The position numbers and the translations under genes were made by a program. From Pseudoduganella umbonata (GTDB lineage Bacteria; Pseudomonadota; Gammaproteobacteria; Burkholderiales; Burkholderiaceae_D), in contig NZ_JACHXS010000010.1 of assembly GCF_014192225.1 (NCBI RefSeq), positions 62,001 to 126,000 on the forward strand: a stretch of DNA of 64,000 nt. Direction: 5' to 3'. Under the pieces are notes generated by a model. The model was not told the origin of the DNA. It did not search any database and saw nothing but the letters and a program-made list of their open reading frames with translations. Below are positions 6,705 to 15,746 of this stretch, piece by piece (positions within the stretch are counted from its first letter, which is position 1; the number at the start of each line of letters is the position of its first letter).

Positions 6705-9023
6705 ATGCAAGCCCAGAAGCACCGCTTCCCCCCTGACCCCTGGTCGCTGCGCGAAGCGGCACCGGACCCCGCGACACACTTCCTCAATGAGACACTGTTC
6801 GCCCTGGGCAACGGGTATATCGGCGTGCGCGGCACGGCCGAAGAAGGCTGGAGCGGGCCGGCCGGCACGTCGCGCGACGGTACTTACCTGAACGGCTTTT
6901 ACGAATCCGAGCCGATCCATTACCCGGAGACGGCGCATGCGCTGGCCAGGACCAACCAGTTCATGCTGAACGTGCCGAATGCCAAGGGCATCGCGATCTG
7001 GCTCGACGAAGAACGCTTCGACCCGTTGCAAGGGGAATTGAAGGACTACGAACGGTCGCTGGACCTGCGCCGCGGCGTGCTGGAACGCTCGCTGACGTGG
7101 ACCTCGCCGTCTGGCCGGTCGATCGCGCTGCGCAGCCGCCGGCTGGTGTGCCTGGACAACCGCCACCTGCTGGCCCTGGAAGTGGAGGTCACGCCACTGA
7201 ACTTTTCCGGCACGCTGCGCATCGTGTCGTCGCTCGACGGCGCCGTGCAGAACCTGGAAGCGGGCGACGATCCGCGCATCGGTTCGGCCGTCTCCGGCGC
7301 TTCGCTGCAATTAATGCTGGCCGAGCAGGAAGGGAACTTCAGCGCGCTGATGCAGCGTACCCGCAACAGCGGCTTCATGCTGGTCAGCGCCACGCTGACC
7401 GAAGCCCCCGCGGAGGCACGCTGCAGCCGCGACGGACTGCGGCTGGAGCAGTCGTATGCCATGGCCGCCGCGCAGGGCGAAAAAATCACCGTGCGCAAGT
7501 ACGCCTGCTATCACACGTCGCGCGATTATCCCGAGGCGGAGTTGATGCCGCGCAGCCATGAGCTGCTGGACCACGCAAGGCGCGAAGGGTTCGATGCGCT
7601 GGCCGCGCGCCAGGCCGATTACCTGGCGGACTTCTGGCAACAGTCCGACGTGGAAATCGACGGCGACGACCTGCTGCAGCAGGGTATCCGCTTCAACCAG
7701 TACCACCTGCTGCAATCGGTGGGCCGCGACGGCAAGACCAACATCTCGGCCAAGGGTGTCACGGGCGAAGGGTATGAGGGCCACTATTTCTGGGACACGG
7801 AAATCTACATCTTCCCGTTCTTCCTGTACAACAAGCCGGAGATCGCCCGTGCCCTGCTGGAGTACCGGTGGGCGGGCCTGGAATCGGCGCGCCGCCGTGC
7901 GCGCCAGATGTCGCACGCGAAGGGTGCGCTGTACCCATGGCGTACCATCGCCGGCGAGGAGTGCTCGGCCTACTTCCCGGCCGGCACCGCGCAGTACCAC
8001 ATCAATGCGGACATCGCCTACTCGATCCGCCAGTACCTCGACGCGACGGGCGACGACGACTGGCTGCGCGCGCACGGCGCCGAGATCGTGATGGAAACGG
8101 CGCGCATCTGGACCGGCATCGGCGGCATCGACCGTCACGGCCGCTTCGTCATCAACGAGGTGACAGGGCCGGACGAGTATACGGCGCTGGTCAACAACAA
8201 CTACTACACCAACGCGATGGCGCAGGCCCACCTGGAATTCGCCGCCGCCATCGCGACCCGGCTTGCCGCGCAATTCCCGGACGACTACGCGCGCATCGCC
8301 CAGTCGATGGCGCTCGATCCGGCCGAGCCGGAAGAATGGGCCAATGCCGCGCGGCTGATGTACCTGCCGTACGACGCGGAACTGCGCATCCACGAGCAGG
8401 ACGACAGCTTCCTGTCGAAGAAGCCGTGGGACTTCGCCAACACGCCGCCGGCCAATTATCCGCTGCTGCTGAACTACCACCCGATGGTGATCTACCGGCA
8501 CCAGGTGTGCAAGCAGGCCGACGTGGTGCTGGCGCTGCTGCTGCTGTCGTCGCGCTTCGGGCAGGACGACAAGCGGCGCGACTTCGACTACTACGAAGCG
8601 GTGACCACGCACGACTCGTCGCTGTCGTCGTGCATCTTCTCGATCGTGGCCGCCGAAGTGGGCTATGCCGACAAGGCCTACGACTACTTCATGGAAACCG
8701 CCCGCCTCGACCTGGACGACACGCATGGCAACACCTGCCACGGCGTGCACACGGCGGCGATGGCCGGCACCTGGCTGGGCGTGGCCTATGGCTTCGGCGG
8801 CATGCGCACCGATGGCGGCAGCCTGCGCTTCTCCCCCACCCTGCCGGCACGCTGGCAGGGATACCGCTTCCGCATCCAGCTGCGCGGCTGCCTGCTGCAG
8901 GTGGGCGTCAACGCCGCCGGCACCACCTACCGACTGGTGCAGGGCGAGTCGCTGCAGTTCACCCACCATGGCAAGCCGGTCGCGCTGACCGCCGCCCAAC
9001 CCGAACACCAGGAGGCCGCATGA
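6705..9023 (+). CDS. Glycoside hydrolase family 65 disaccharide phosphorylase (maltose phosphorylase-like)
   Basis: 772 residues, typical for GH65. An N-terminal beta-sandwich (about 1-270) leads into the (alpha/alpha)6 barrel (about 310-660). The catalytic acid region Val-Thr-Gly-Pro-Asp-Glu491-Tyr is intact, as are Trp-Asp-Thr-Glu in the active-site cleft and the His-Ser/phosphate-side segments near residues 630-690. These enzymes split alpha-linked glucosyl disaccharides (maltose, kojibiose, nigerose, trehalose) with phosphate, releasing beta-glucose-1-phosphate. The pgmB gene overlapping its stop codon supports phosphorolysis rather than hydrolysis. Linkage specificity cannot be read from the sequence. 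AAGGAG lies five bases before the ATG. Confidence 0.9.
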   Translation: MQAQKHRFPPDPWSLREAAPDPATHFLNETLFALGNGYIGVRGTAEEGWSGPAGTSRDGTYLNGFYESEPIHYPETAHALARTNQFMLNVPNAKGIAIWLDEERFDPLQGELKDYERSLDLRRGVLERSLTWTSPSGRSIALRSRRLVCLDNRHLLALEVEVTPLNFSGTLRIVSSLDGAVQNLEAGDDPRIGSAVSGASLQLMLAEQEGNFSALMQRTRNSGFMLVSATLTEAPAEARCSRDGLRLEQSYAMAAAQGEKITVRKYACYHTSRDYPEAELMPRSHELLDHARREGFDALAARQADYLADFWQQSDVEIDGDDLLQQGIRFNQYHLLQSVGRDGKTNISAKGVTGEGYEGHYFWDTEIYIFPFFLYNKPEIARALLEYRWAGLESARRRARQMSHAKGALYPWRTIAGEECSAYFPAGTAQYHINADIAYSIRQYLDATGDDDWLRAHGAEIVMETARIWTGIGGIDRHGRFVINEVTGPDEYTALVNNNYYTNAMAQAHLEFAAAIATRLAAQFPDDYARIAQSMALDPAEPEEWANAARLMYLPYDAELRIHEQDDSFLSKKPWDFANTPPANYPLLLNYHPMVIYRHQVCKQADVVLALLLLSSRFGQDDKRRDFDYYEAVTTHDSSLSSCIFSIVAAEVGYADKAYDYFMETARLDLDDTHGNTCHGVHTAAMAGTWLGVAYGFGGMRTDGGSLRFSPTLPARWQGYRFRIQLRGCLLQVGVNAAGTTYRLVQGESLQFTHHGKPVALTAAQPEHQEAA

Positions 9024-9664
9024 GCCCATTGTCCCAGTTCAAAGCCGTGATCTTCGACCTCGATGGCGTAATCACAGATACGGCCCGCTATCACTACCTG
9101 GCCTGGAAGCGGCTGGCCGAAGCGCAGGGCGTGCATTTCGACGAGGCGTTCAACGAACACCTGAAGGGCATCGACCGGATGGGATCGCTCGAACTGATCC
9201 TGGCCTCGGCCACGCGCAGCTATACCGACGCGGAAAAGCTGGCGCTGGCCACCGAGAAGAACGAGCATTACAAGGAGCTGATCGCCACGATGACGCCGGC
9301 CGACCTGCTGCCCGGTGCCGTCGAGGCGCTCGATGCGGCGCGCGCGGCCGGGCTGAAGATCGGCCTCGCCTCCGTCAGCCGCAATGCGTTCGAAGTGCTG
9401 GACCGGCTCGGCATCACCGGCAAGTTCGACTACGTGGTCGATGCCGGCACGATCGCGCGGGGCAAGCCCGATCCGGAGATCTTCCTCAAGGCGGCCCGCG
9501 AGCTGGGCGTGGCGCCGGGCGACTGCTTCGGGGTCGAAGACGCGGTGGCCGGAGTGGCATCGATCAAGGCGGCCGGAATGTATGCGATCGGTGTCGGCGA
9601 TCCTCGGGTGCTGGCGCAAGCCGACATCGTAATCCCGGACCTGGCGGCGTTTCCCCTGAACTGA
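9020..9664 (+). CDS. pgmB: Beta-phosphoglucomutase (HAD superfamily)
   Basis: 214 residues. The ATG overlaps the GH65 stop codon (ATGA) and AGGAGG lies four bases upstream, so the pair is translationally coupled. HAD motif I is Asp13-Leu-Asp15-Gly-Val: nucleophile and general acid/base. Motif II is Ser-Val-Ser-Arg-Asn at about 116-120, Gly-Lys-Pro-Asp-Pro carries the motif III lysine, and Gly-Val-Glu-Asp closes motif IV. It converts beta-glucose-1-phosphate from the GH65 enzyme to glucose-6-phosphate for glycolysis. The gene order GH65-pgmB is characteristic of maltose and kojibiose phosphorylase operons. Confidence 0.93.
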   Translation: MSPLSQFKAVIFDLDGVITDTARYHYLAWKRLAEAQGVHFDEAFNEHLKGIDRMGSLELILASATRSYTDAEKLALATEKNEHYKELIATMTPADLLPGAVEALDAARAAGLKIGLASVSRNAFEVLDRLGITGKFDYVVDAGTIARGKPDPEIFLKAARELGVAPGDCFGVEDAVAGVASIKAAGMYAIGVGDPRVLAQADIVIPDLAAFPLN

Positions 9665-9698
9665 CCAGCATAAAAAATTAAAACCTGGAGGAGACACC

Positions 9699-10985
9699 AT
9701 GCAACGCCGCCGTATCCTGTTCATCCTGTTCCTGATTTACTTCGTTTTCGCGATCCTGCTCAACAGCGTGGGCACCGTGATCCTGCAGGTCATCAACAAC
9801 TACGGCGTGGCCAAGTCCGCCGCCAGCGTGCTGGAAGGGTTCAAGGACCTGCCGATCGCCGTCGTGTCGTTCCTGGTCGCGTCGTTCCTGCCGCGGCTGG
9901 GTTACAAGCGCGCGATGCTGATCGGCCTGGCCATCGTCACGTGCGCCTGCGTGGCGATGCCGCTGGTGCCGGGCTTTGCCACCGCGAAGCTGCTGTTCCT
10001 GTGCGTCGGCGTGGCCTTCGCGCTGGTGAAGGTGTCGGTCTACTCGACGCTGGGCCTGGTCGCCACCAGCCGCAAGGAGCACGCCGGCATCATGAACACG
10101 CTGGAAGGCTTTTTCATGGTGGGCGTGCTGTGCGCTTACTGGGTCTTCAGCTTCTTCATCGATTCGGCCAACCCGCGCTCGCAAAGCTGGCTGAACGTCT
10201 ACTGGCCGCTCGCGGCGCTGTGCGCGCTGACGTTCCTGCTGCTGCTCGGTACCCGCTTCGATGAACGGCTGGCGGCACCGCCGGCAGGCAGCACGCCGGC
10301 GCAGGATTTCGCCGCCATGCTGAAGCTGTTCTTCAAGCCGCTGGTGTGCATCTTCGTCGTCACCGCCTTCCTGTACGTGCTGATCGAGCAAAGCGTCGGC
10401 ACCTGGCTGCCGACGTTCAACAACGAGATCCTGCACCTGCCGGCGGCGATGAGCGTGCAGGTCACCAGCATCTTCGCGGCATGCCTGGCCATCGGGCGGC
10501 TGTCGGCCGGCGTGGTGCTGCGCAAGCTGCACTGGTACCCGGTGATGAACGGCTGCCTGATCGGCATGGGCGCGGTGGTGCTGGTGGCGCTGCCGCTGAC
10601 GCAAGGGGTGGTGCCCGATGCCGGCATCACCTGGTTCAACGCGCCGGCGGCCACCTTCCTGTTCCCGTTGATCGGCCTGTTCATGGCGCCGATCTACCCG
10701 GGCATCAATTCGGTGATGCTGAGCTCCCTGCCACAGCACCAGCACGCGCCGATGACGGGTCTGCTGGTGATTTTCTCGGCGCTGGGCGGCACCACGGGAT
10801 CGCTGGTCACGGGCTATGTGTTCGGCGCCTTCAGCGGCCATTTCGCGTTCTACCTGACCCTGGTGCCGATCGCCGTGGTGCTGGTGATGCTGTTCCTGTT
10901 CCGCCGCGCGGTCGAAGGCGCCAACGGCGGCGGCACGCAGGGCTCCGCTATAATCGGCGGCGAATCGCCCCCGCTCGGGCACTGA
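9699..10985 (+). CDS. Major facilitator superfamily transporter, probable sugar importer
   Basis: 428 residues with about 12 hydrophobic segments in two halves and a loop near 200-225; an Arg-Leu-Gly-Tyr-Lys-Arg motif follows the second helix, as in the MFS signature. GGAGGAG precedes the ATG by five or six bases. It lies 34 bp after pgmB and completes the uptake route of the GH65 operon across the inner membrane. Its fold resembles FucP/NarK-like carriers more than MalF-type ABC systems. Substrate inferred from context. The last 25 residues are hydrophilic, Gly-rich and read into the promoter region of the next gene. Confidence 0.85.
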   Translation: MQRRRILFILFLIYFVFAILLNSVGTVILQVINNYGVAKSAASVLEGFKDLPIAVVSFLVASFLPRLGYKRAMLIGLAIVTCACVAMPLVPGFATAKLLFLCVGVAFALVKVSVYSTLGLVATSRKEHAGIMNTLEGFFMVGVLCAYWVFSFFIDSANPRSQSWLNVYWPLAALCALTFLLLLGTRFDERLAAPPAGSTPAQDFAAMLKLFFKPLVCIFVVTAFLYVLIEQSVGTWLPTFNNEILHLPAAMSVQVTSIFAACLAIGRLSAGVVLRKLHWYPVMNGCLIGMGAVVLVALPLTQGVVPDAGITWFNAPAATFLFPLIGLFMAPIYPGINSVMLSSLPQHQHAPMTGLLVIFSALGGTTGSLVTGYVFGAFSGHFAFYLTLVPIAVVLVMLFLFRRAVEGANGGGTQGSAIIGGESPPLGH

Positions 10986-11016
10986 CCGCCCTCCCGCTCC
11001 ACCGCCCTGCCGCCGC

Positions 11017-12027
11017 ATGAACCTGAAAGCCCTGGCCGACACGCTCGGCATGTCGAAGACCACCGTCAGCCGCGCGCTGAACGGCTACCCGGAAGTTTCC
11101 GCGGCCACGCGCGAGCGCGTGCTGGCCGCGGCGGCCGCCAGCGGCTACCGGGCCAATCCCGTGGCGCGCCACCTCGCCGTCGGCCGCAGCAATGTGCTGG
11201 GCATCCTGTATCCACTGCTGCCGGCCGACCTGGGCGATCCGATGTTCCTCGACGTGGTCGGCGGCATTTCCGCCGCGCTGGAAGCGGCCGGCATGAACTT
11301 CATCATTGCGCCGGTGTCACCGTCGAACGAACTGCCGTCCTACCAGCAGATGGTGCTGGGCCGGCGCGTGGACGGCCTCATCGTCAGCCGCACGCTGGTG
11401 GACGACCCGCGCATCGCGTTCCTGTCGGAAGCGGGGTTTCCGTTCGTCGCGCATGGCCGCACCAATGCCAGCGAACACCACGCCTGGTTCGATTACGACA
11501 ACGCCGCCGGCATCCGTTTGGCGCTCGACGCCTTGCTGGCGCACGGGCATCGGCGCATCGCCCTGCTCGGTTCCCCGCAGACCCTGAACTTTGCGCGGCA
11601 GCGGCGCGACAGTTTCATCGATCACCTGGCCAGCGCCGGACTCGCCGTCGATCCCCGTTACCTGATCGAGTCGGCGATTGACCGGCGCAGCGGCTACCAG
11701 GCGATGCAGCAGTTGCTGGCCTGCGGCGAGCGGCCGACGGCGGTGATCGTCGACAGCCACCTGTCCGGCGTGGGCGCCGTGCGGGCGCTGCTCGATGCGG
11801 GAATCGATATCGGGCACGACATGTCGCTGGTGGTGTGGGGGCGTATGGCCGATGCACTGGCCGGGCTGGACGTGGCGACCATCGATCAACCCGATCCGCG
11901 GGCGGCTGGAGCGAAGATGGGGGCGATGCTGCTGGCGCTGCTGGAAGGGGTGCCGGCGGCGTCGCTGCAGGTGTTGTGGCAGCCGGTGCTGGTGCCGGGG
12001 GCGACGATCGGACAGAATCGGGGCTGA
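11017..12027 (+). CDS. LacI-family transcriptional regulator (locus regulator 2)
   Basis: 336 residues. The helix-turn-helix begins at the first residues (Leu-Lys-Ala-Leu-Ala, Met-Ser-Lys-Thr-Thr-Val-Ser-Arg-Ala-Leu), followed by the hinge and a sugar-binding domain. It is similar to AglR-type regulators of alpha-glucoside genes. No strong ribosome-binding site is visible. A TATAAT hexamer at 10949-10954, inside the end of the MFS gene, could be its -10 box but lacks a clear -35. Position at the end of the GH65-pgmB-MFS run suggests it controls that operon through the palindrome at 6680. The effector is inferred. Confidence 0.88.
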   Translation: MNLKALADTLGMSKTTVSRALNGYPEVSAATRERVLAAAAASGYRANPVARHLAVGRSNVLGILYPLLPADLGDPMFLDVVGGISAALEAAGMNFIIAPVSPSNELPSYQQMVLGRRVDGLIVSRTLVDDPRIAFLSEAGFPFVAHGRTNASEHHAWFDYDNAAGIRLALDALLAHGHRRIALLGSPQTLNFARQRRDSFIDHLASAGLAVDPRYLIESAIDRRSGYQAMQQLLACGERPTAVIVDSHLSGVGAVRALLDAGIDIGHDMSLVVWGRMADALAGLDVATIDQPDPRAAGAKMGAMLLALLEGVPAASLQVLWQPVLVPGATIGQNRG

Positions 12028-12048
12028 TCGGGACACTGTGCCATGCAA

Positions 12049-12089
12049 CAAAAAAGGGTGAATGCGCGATACGCATTCACCCTTTTTTG
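12049..12089. terminator. Bidirectional rho-independent terminator
   Basis: A perfect 18-bp stem with a 5-base loop (CGATA) has A6 on its left arm and T6 on its right arm, so it can end transcripts from the LacI gene on the plus strand and from the sspA-sspB-tRNA unit on the minus strand. Confidence 0.9.
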
Positions 12090-12103
12090 TTTACTGCTAA
12101 TTC

Positions 12104-12179
<76 letters not shown>

Positions 12180-12207
12180 GTGATCTGAACAACAGCGAAA
12201 TTATACG

Positions 12208-12705
12208 CTATTTGATGCGCGTCAGGGTGGGCCGGCCGCCCTTCTTGGGACCGTCGCCACCATCGTCCGGACCGTTGTCGTCGGACTTGGCCGGTACCGC
12301 GGCAGGTGCCGGCGCCGATGGCGATGGCACGGAAGACAGCGCCGGCGCGGGCGGTTCCACCGTGGGTGCGGGAGCCGGTGCGGAAGACTGGCCCAGCACA
12401 GGTTCGAACGCCATGCCCTGCCCGTTCTCGTTGGCGTAGATCGCCATCACATTGTTGACGGGGATAAAGATCTCGCGCGACACCCCGCCGAAACGGGCAT
12501 TGAAGCGAATGCTGTCGTTGTCCATCTTCAGGCCAGCCGTGGCGCCGTAGCTGATGTTCAGCACGATCTCGCCCTTCTTCACGTACTCCATCGGTACCGT
12601 GGTCGCGGAATCGACCTTGACCGCCAGGTAGGGCGTGTAGCCGCTGTCCGTGCACCACTCGTAAATGGCGCGCAGCATGTAAGGCTTGGTAGAAATTTCT
12701 GCCAT
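12208..12705 (-). CDS. sspB: ClpXP protease specificity-enhancing factor SspB
   Basis: 165 residues from the ATG at 12705, the start that matches the SspB family opening (Ser-Thr-Lys-Pro-Tyr-Met-Leu-Arg-Ala). Residues 1-108 form the SspB fold that binds the ssrA tag of stalled-ribosome products. A Pro/Ala/Ser linker (about 113-145) leads to the C-terminal Gly-Gly-Arg-Pro-x-Leu motif, the tail by which SspB docks on ClpX. It follows sspA by 79 bp, the usual operon in Beta- and Gammaproteobacteria. Confidence 0.95.
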   Translation of the reverse strand: MAEISTKPYMLRAIYEWCTDSGYTPYLAVKVDSATTVPMEYVKKGEIVLNISYGATAGLKMDNDSIRFNARFGGVSREIFIPVNNVMAIYANENGQGMAFEPVLGQSSAPAPAPTVEPPAPALSSVPSPSAPAPAAVPAKSDDNGPDDGGDGPKKGGRPTLTRIK

Positions 12706-12784
12706 GATTATTCTTGGAAAGCCGGCGTCCTTGTCAAAGGGCCGCCGGTACTGCACTAGCTTCCGCGAATCCGCCAAAGGCGAA

Positions 12785-13396
12785 TTACCGGCGCATCACT
12801 TTCTCGGACGGCGTCAGCGCTTCGATATAGGCCGGGCGCGAGAAAATGCGCTCGGCATACTTCATCAGCGGCGCGGCGGTCTTCGACAGTTCGATACCAT
12901 AATGATCCAGGCGCCACAGCAGCGGCGCCACGGCCACGTCGAGCATCGAGAACTCGTCGCCCAGCATGTACTTGTTCTTCAGGAACAGCGGTGCCAGCGT
13001 GGTCAGGCGGTCGCGGATTTCGGCGCGGGCCTTGTCGTGGCTCTTGTCGTTCGTCTTGTTGCGCTCGCTTTCCAGCGTGTGCACGTGCACGAACAGTTCT
13101 TTCTCGAAGTTGAACAGCATCAGGCGGGCACGGGCGCGCATCAGCGGGTCGGCCGGCATCAGCTGCGGGTGCGGGAAGCGCTCATCGATGTACTCGTTGA
13201 TGATGTTCGATTCGTACAGGATCAGTTCGCGTTCGACCAGGATCGGCACCTGGCCGTACGGATTCATCGTCGAAATATCTTCCGGCTTGTTGAACAGGTC
13301 AACGTCGCGCACTTCGAAATCCATGCCTTTTTCAAACAGGACCAGGCGGCAGCGCTGGGAAAATGGGCAGGTGGTGCCCGAGTAGAGAACCATCAT
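12785..13396 (-). CDS. sspA: Stringent starvation protein A (glutathione S-transferase fold)
   Basis: 203 residues; an N-terminal thioredoxin-like domain (1-80) with Cys-Pro-Phe-Ser in the GST active-site position and Pro-Tyr-Gly-Gln-Val-Pro with the cis-proline, then an all-alpha domain. SspA binds RNA polymerase and supports stationary-phase and acid-stress transcription in Escherichia coli. AAGGAA lies eight bases upstream of a double ATG at 13391-13396. It lies downstream of petC by 129 bp, in the conserved petABC-sspAB order. Confidence 0.95.
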   Translation of the reverse strand: MMVLYSGTTCPFSQRCRLVLFEKGMDFEVRDVDLFNKPEDISTMNPYGQVPILVERELILYESNIINEYIDERFPHPQLMPADPLMRARARLMLFNFEKELFVHVHTLESERNKTNDKSHDKARAEIRDRLTTLAPLFLKNKYMLGDEFSMLDVAVAPLLWRLDHYGIELSKTAAPLMKYAERIFSRPAYIEALTPSEKVMRR

Positions 13397-13525
13397 GTTG
13401 GTAGTTCCTTAAGAAAACAAAGGGGGCGAGACCGCGAACGGTTCACCCCAGTTGGCCGCGCGGCATGGTTAGCGCGCGGAGCAAAAACGAGACCTTACCA
13501 AAATCGGCAAGCAGAAATCAAATTT

Positions 13526-14308
13526 TTATTTGACTTCTTTCCAATACGCGGCATTTAACCGCCAGGCGAGGAAGGCAAACACCGACAGGAACAGCAGCAC
13601 TGCCACGCCCAGGCGCTTGCGCGTTTGCGCGGCCGGTTCCGCCATCCACTCCATGTAACCGACCAGGTCGGCCACCGCGGTGTCGAACTCCAGTTGGCTC
13701 ATGGTGCCGGGTGTCACCTGCTGGAAGCCGGCGAACTTGTGGATCGTCTTGGTGGCGTCGTGCGGATCTTTCTCGTCCACCCATTTCGCCGCCTGGACAC
13801 CCTGCAGCTGCCACAGCACGTGCGGCATCGCCACGTTCGGGATCACCAGGTTGTTGAAACCGGTGGGCCGGGTGTCGTCCTTGTAGAAGGTGCGCAGGTA
13901 AGTATACAGATAGTCGCCGCCGGAGCCGCCCGGCCCGGATTTCGCGCGCGAAATCACGGAAAGATCGGGCGGTACCACGCCGAACCAGGCCTTGGCATCC
14001 TTGGCGGGCATGGCGGTGGTCATCAATTCGCCCACTTTCTCGCCAGTGAACAGCAGGTTGTTGCGGATCTGGTCTTCCGACAGGCCGATGTCGCGCAGGC
14101 GGTTGTACCGCATCGACGAGGCGTTGTGGCAGTTCAGGCAGTAATTGACGAACAGCTTGGCGCCGTTCTGCAATGCCGCCATGTTCGTCGACCGGTCCGG
14201 CGCCCGGTCCAGCGGGTGGCCGCCCTCGGCCCCGACTGCCAGGGCCGGCAGCAGCGTCGCCAGCGAGAACAAGGTCGAGGCGAAAAACTTCTTCGTGAAA
14301 TTCATCAT
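13526..14308 (-). CDS. petC: Cytochrome c1 of the bc1 complex
   Basis: 260 residues. A signal peptide (1-27) is followed by the haem c site Cys57-Leu-Asn-Cys60-His61; Met161 in an Ala-Met-Pro-His context is the likely sixth ligand. A single C-terminal helix (about 232-252) anchors it in the inner membrane with the haem domain in the periplasm. It passes electrons from the Rieske protein to soluble cytochrome c. It is the last gene of the petABC operon, 24 bp after petB. Confidence 0.96.
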   Translation of the reverse strand: MMNFTKKFFASTLFSLATLLPALAVGAEGGHPLDRAPDRSTNMAALQNGAKLFVNYCLNCHNASSMRYNRLRDIGLSEDQIRNNLLFTGEKVGELMTTAMPAKDAKAWFGVVPPDLSVISRAKSGPGGSGGDYLYTYLRTFYKDDTRPTGFNNLVIPNVAMPHVLWQLQGVQAAKWVDEKDPHDATKTIHKFAGFQQVTPGTMSQLEFDTAVADLVGYMEWMAEPAAQTRKRLGVAVLLFLSVFAFLAWRLNAAYWKEVK

Positions 14309-14332
14309 TCGTGTCCTTTGCCTATGGCCGGT

Positions 14333-15745
14333 TCAGTGTGCATGGAAGACGACGCGATCGGGGACCTTCTTGAAGGTGCCCATCGTGCTCCACCACGGCA
14401 TCAGCAGGAAGAACGCGAAGTAGTACAGCGTGGCCACCTGCGACACGATCGTGCCGATCACCGACGGTGCCTGCGTGCCCAGGTAACCCAGCGCCACGAA
14501 CGCGACGGCCAGCAGCGCAAACAGGTATTTATGCCAGGACGGGCGGTAGCGCATCGATTTCACCGGCGAGTGGTCCAGCCACGGCAGGAACGCCAGGATC
14601 ATGACGGAGCCGCCGAAGAACACCACACCCCAGAACTTCGCGTCCAGCACCTGCGGCAGCATGCCGATGATCGCCACGATGGCGATGACGGCGATGATTA
14701 CCTTGGTAACGAACGACAGCTTCGACTTCAGCCACAGGAAGCAGACGTACGCGGCCACGGCGGCCATCAGCACCCACATGAAGTCGGCGGTGGTGGCGCG
14801 CAATACCGAGTAGAACGGCGTGAAGTACCAGGTCGGTGCGATGTGCAGCGGCGTCTTCAACGGATCGCCCGGCAGGAAGTTGTTGTACTCGAGGAAATAA
14901 CCGCCCATCTCTGGCGCGAAGAACACCACGGCGGAGAAAATCAGCAGGAATACCGACACGCCGAACAGGTCGTGCACCGTGTAGTACGGGTGCGACGGGA
15001 TCGAATCGACGGGGTAGCCGTCCGGCCCCATGTTTTCCTTCACTTCGATGCCGTCCGGGTTCGACGAGCCCACTTCGTGCAGTGCGATCAGGTGCGCGGC
15101 CACCAGGCCCAGCAGTACCAGCGGGATGGCGATCACGTGGAAGGCGAAGAAGCGGTTCAGCGTGGCGTCGGACACCACGTAGTCGCCGCGGATCCACAGC
15201 GACAGGTCCGGGCCGATCAGCGGGATCGCGCCGAACAGGTTGACGATCACCTGCGCGCCCCAGTAGGACATCTGGCCCCATGGCAGCAGGTAGCCGAAGA
15301 AGGCCTCGGCCATCAGGCACAGGAAGATGGCAAAGCCGAACAGCCAGATCAGCTCGCGCGGCTTGCGGTAGGAACCGTACAGCAGCGCGCGCGTCATGTG
15401 CAGGTAGACGACGATGAAGAATGCCGAGGCGCCGGTGGAGTGCATGTAGCGCACCAGCCAGCCCCAGGGCACCTCGCGCATGATGTATTCGACGGAGTTG
15501 AACGCCAGGTTGGCATCCGGCTTGTAGTGCATCGTCAGGAAAATGCCCGTCACGATCTGCAGCACCAGCACGAACATCGCCAGCGAGCCGAAGATGTACC
15601 AGTAGTTGAAGCTTTTCGGCGCGTAGTAGCGGCCCCACTGGTCGTTCCACAGCTTGGTCAGGGGAAAGCGGTCGTCGATCCAGCCCAGCGCCTTTTGTGC
15701 CGCCGGCGCATCGGCCGGCAGTTTCGTCTCCTTGAACGCGCCCAT
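14333..15745 (-). CDS. petB: Cytochrome b of the bc1 complex
   Basis: 470 residues, a full-length cytochrome b with eight or nine membrane helices. His102/His116 and His203/His218 are the two haem b ligand pairs with the 13/14-residue spacing of the family. The quinol-oxidation motif reads Pro304-Thr-Trp-Tyr instead of Pro-Glu-Trp-Tyr, a variant common in Beta- and Gammaproteobacteria. It starts one base after the petA stop codon. Confidence 0.97.
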   Translation of the reverse strand: MGAFKETKLPADAPAAQKALGWIDDRFPLTKLWNDQWGRYYAPKSFNYWYIFGSLAMFVLVLQIVTGIFLTMHYKPDANLAFNSVEYIMREVPWGWLVRYMHSTGASAFFIVVYLHMTRALLYGSYRKPRELIWLFGFAIFLCLMAEAFFGYLLPWGQMSYWGAQVIVNLFGAIPLIGPDLSLWIRGDYVVSDATLNRFFAFHVIAIPLVLLGLVAAHLIALHEVGSSNPDGIEVKENMGPDGYPVDSIPSHPYYTVHDLFGVSVFLLIFSAVVFFAPEMGGYFLEYNNFLPGDPLKTPLHIAPTWYFTPFYSVLRATTADFMWVLMAAVAAYVCFLWLKSKLSFVTKVIIAVIAIVAIIGMLPQVLDAKFWGVVFFGGSVMILAFLPWLDHSPVKSMRYRPSWHKYLFALLAVAFVALGYLGTQAPSVIGTIVSQVATLYYFAFFLLMPWWSTMGTFKKVPDRVVFHAH

Positions 15746-15746
15746 G

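Noticed and set aside
7311..9029. A 572-codon open frame antisense to the GH65 gene
   Set aside because: No motifs, and it overlaps a GH65 enzyme with an intact catalytic region.
14829..15745. Loss of the quinol-oxidation Glu in cytochrome b (Pro-Thr-Trp-Tyr)
   Set aside because: This variant is common in Beta- and Gammaproteobacteria, so it is not an abnormality.
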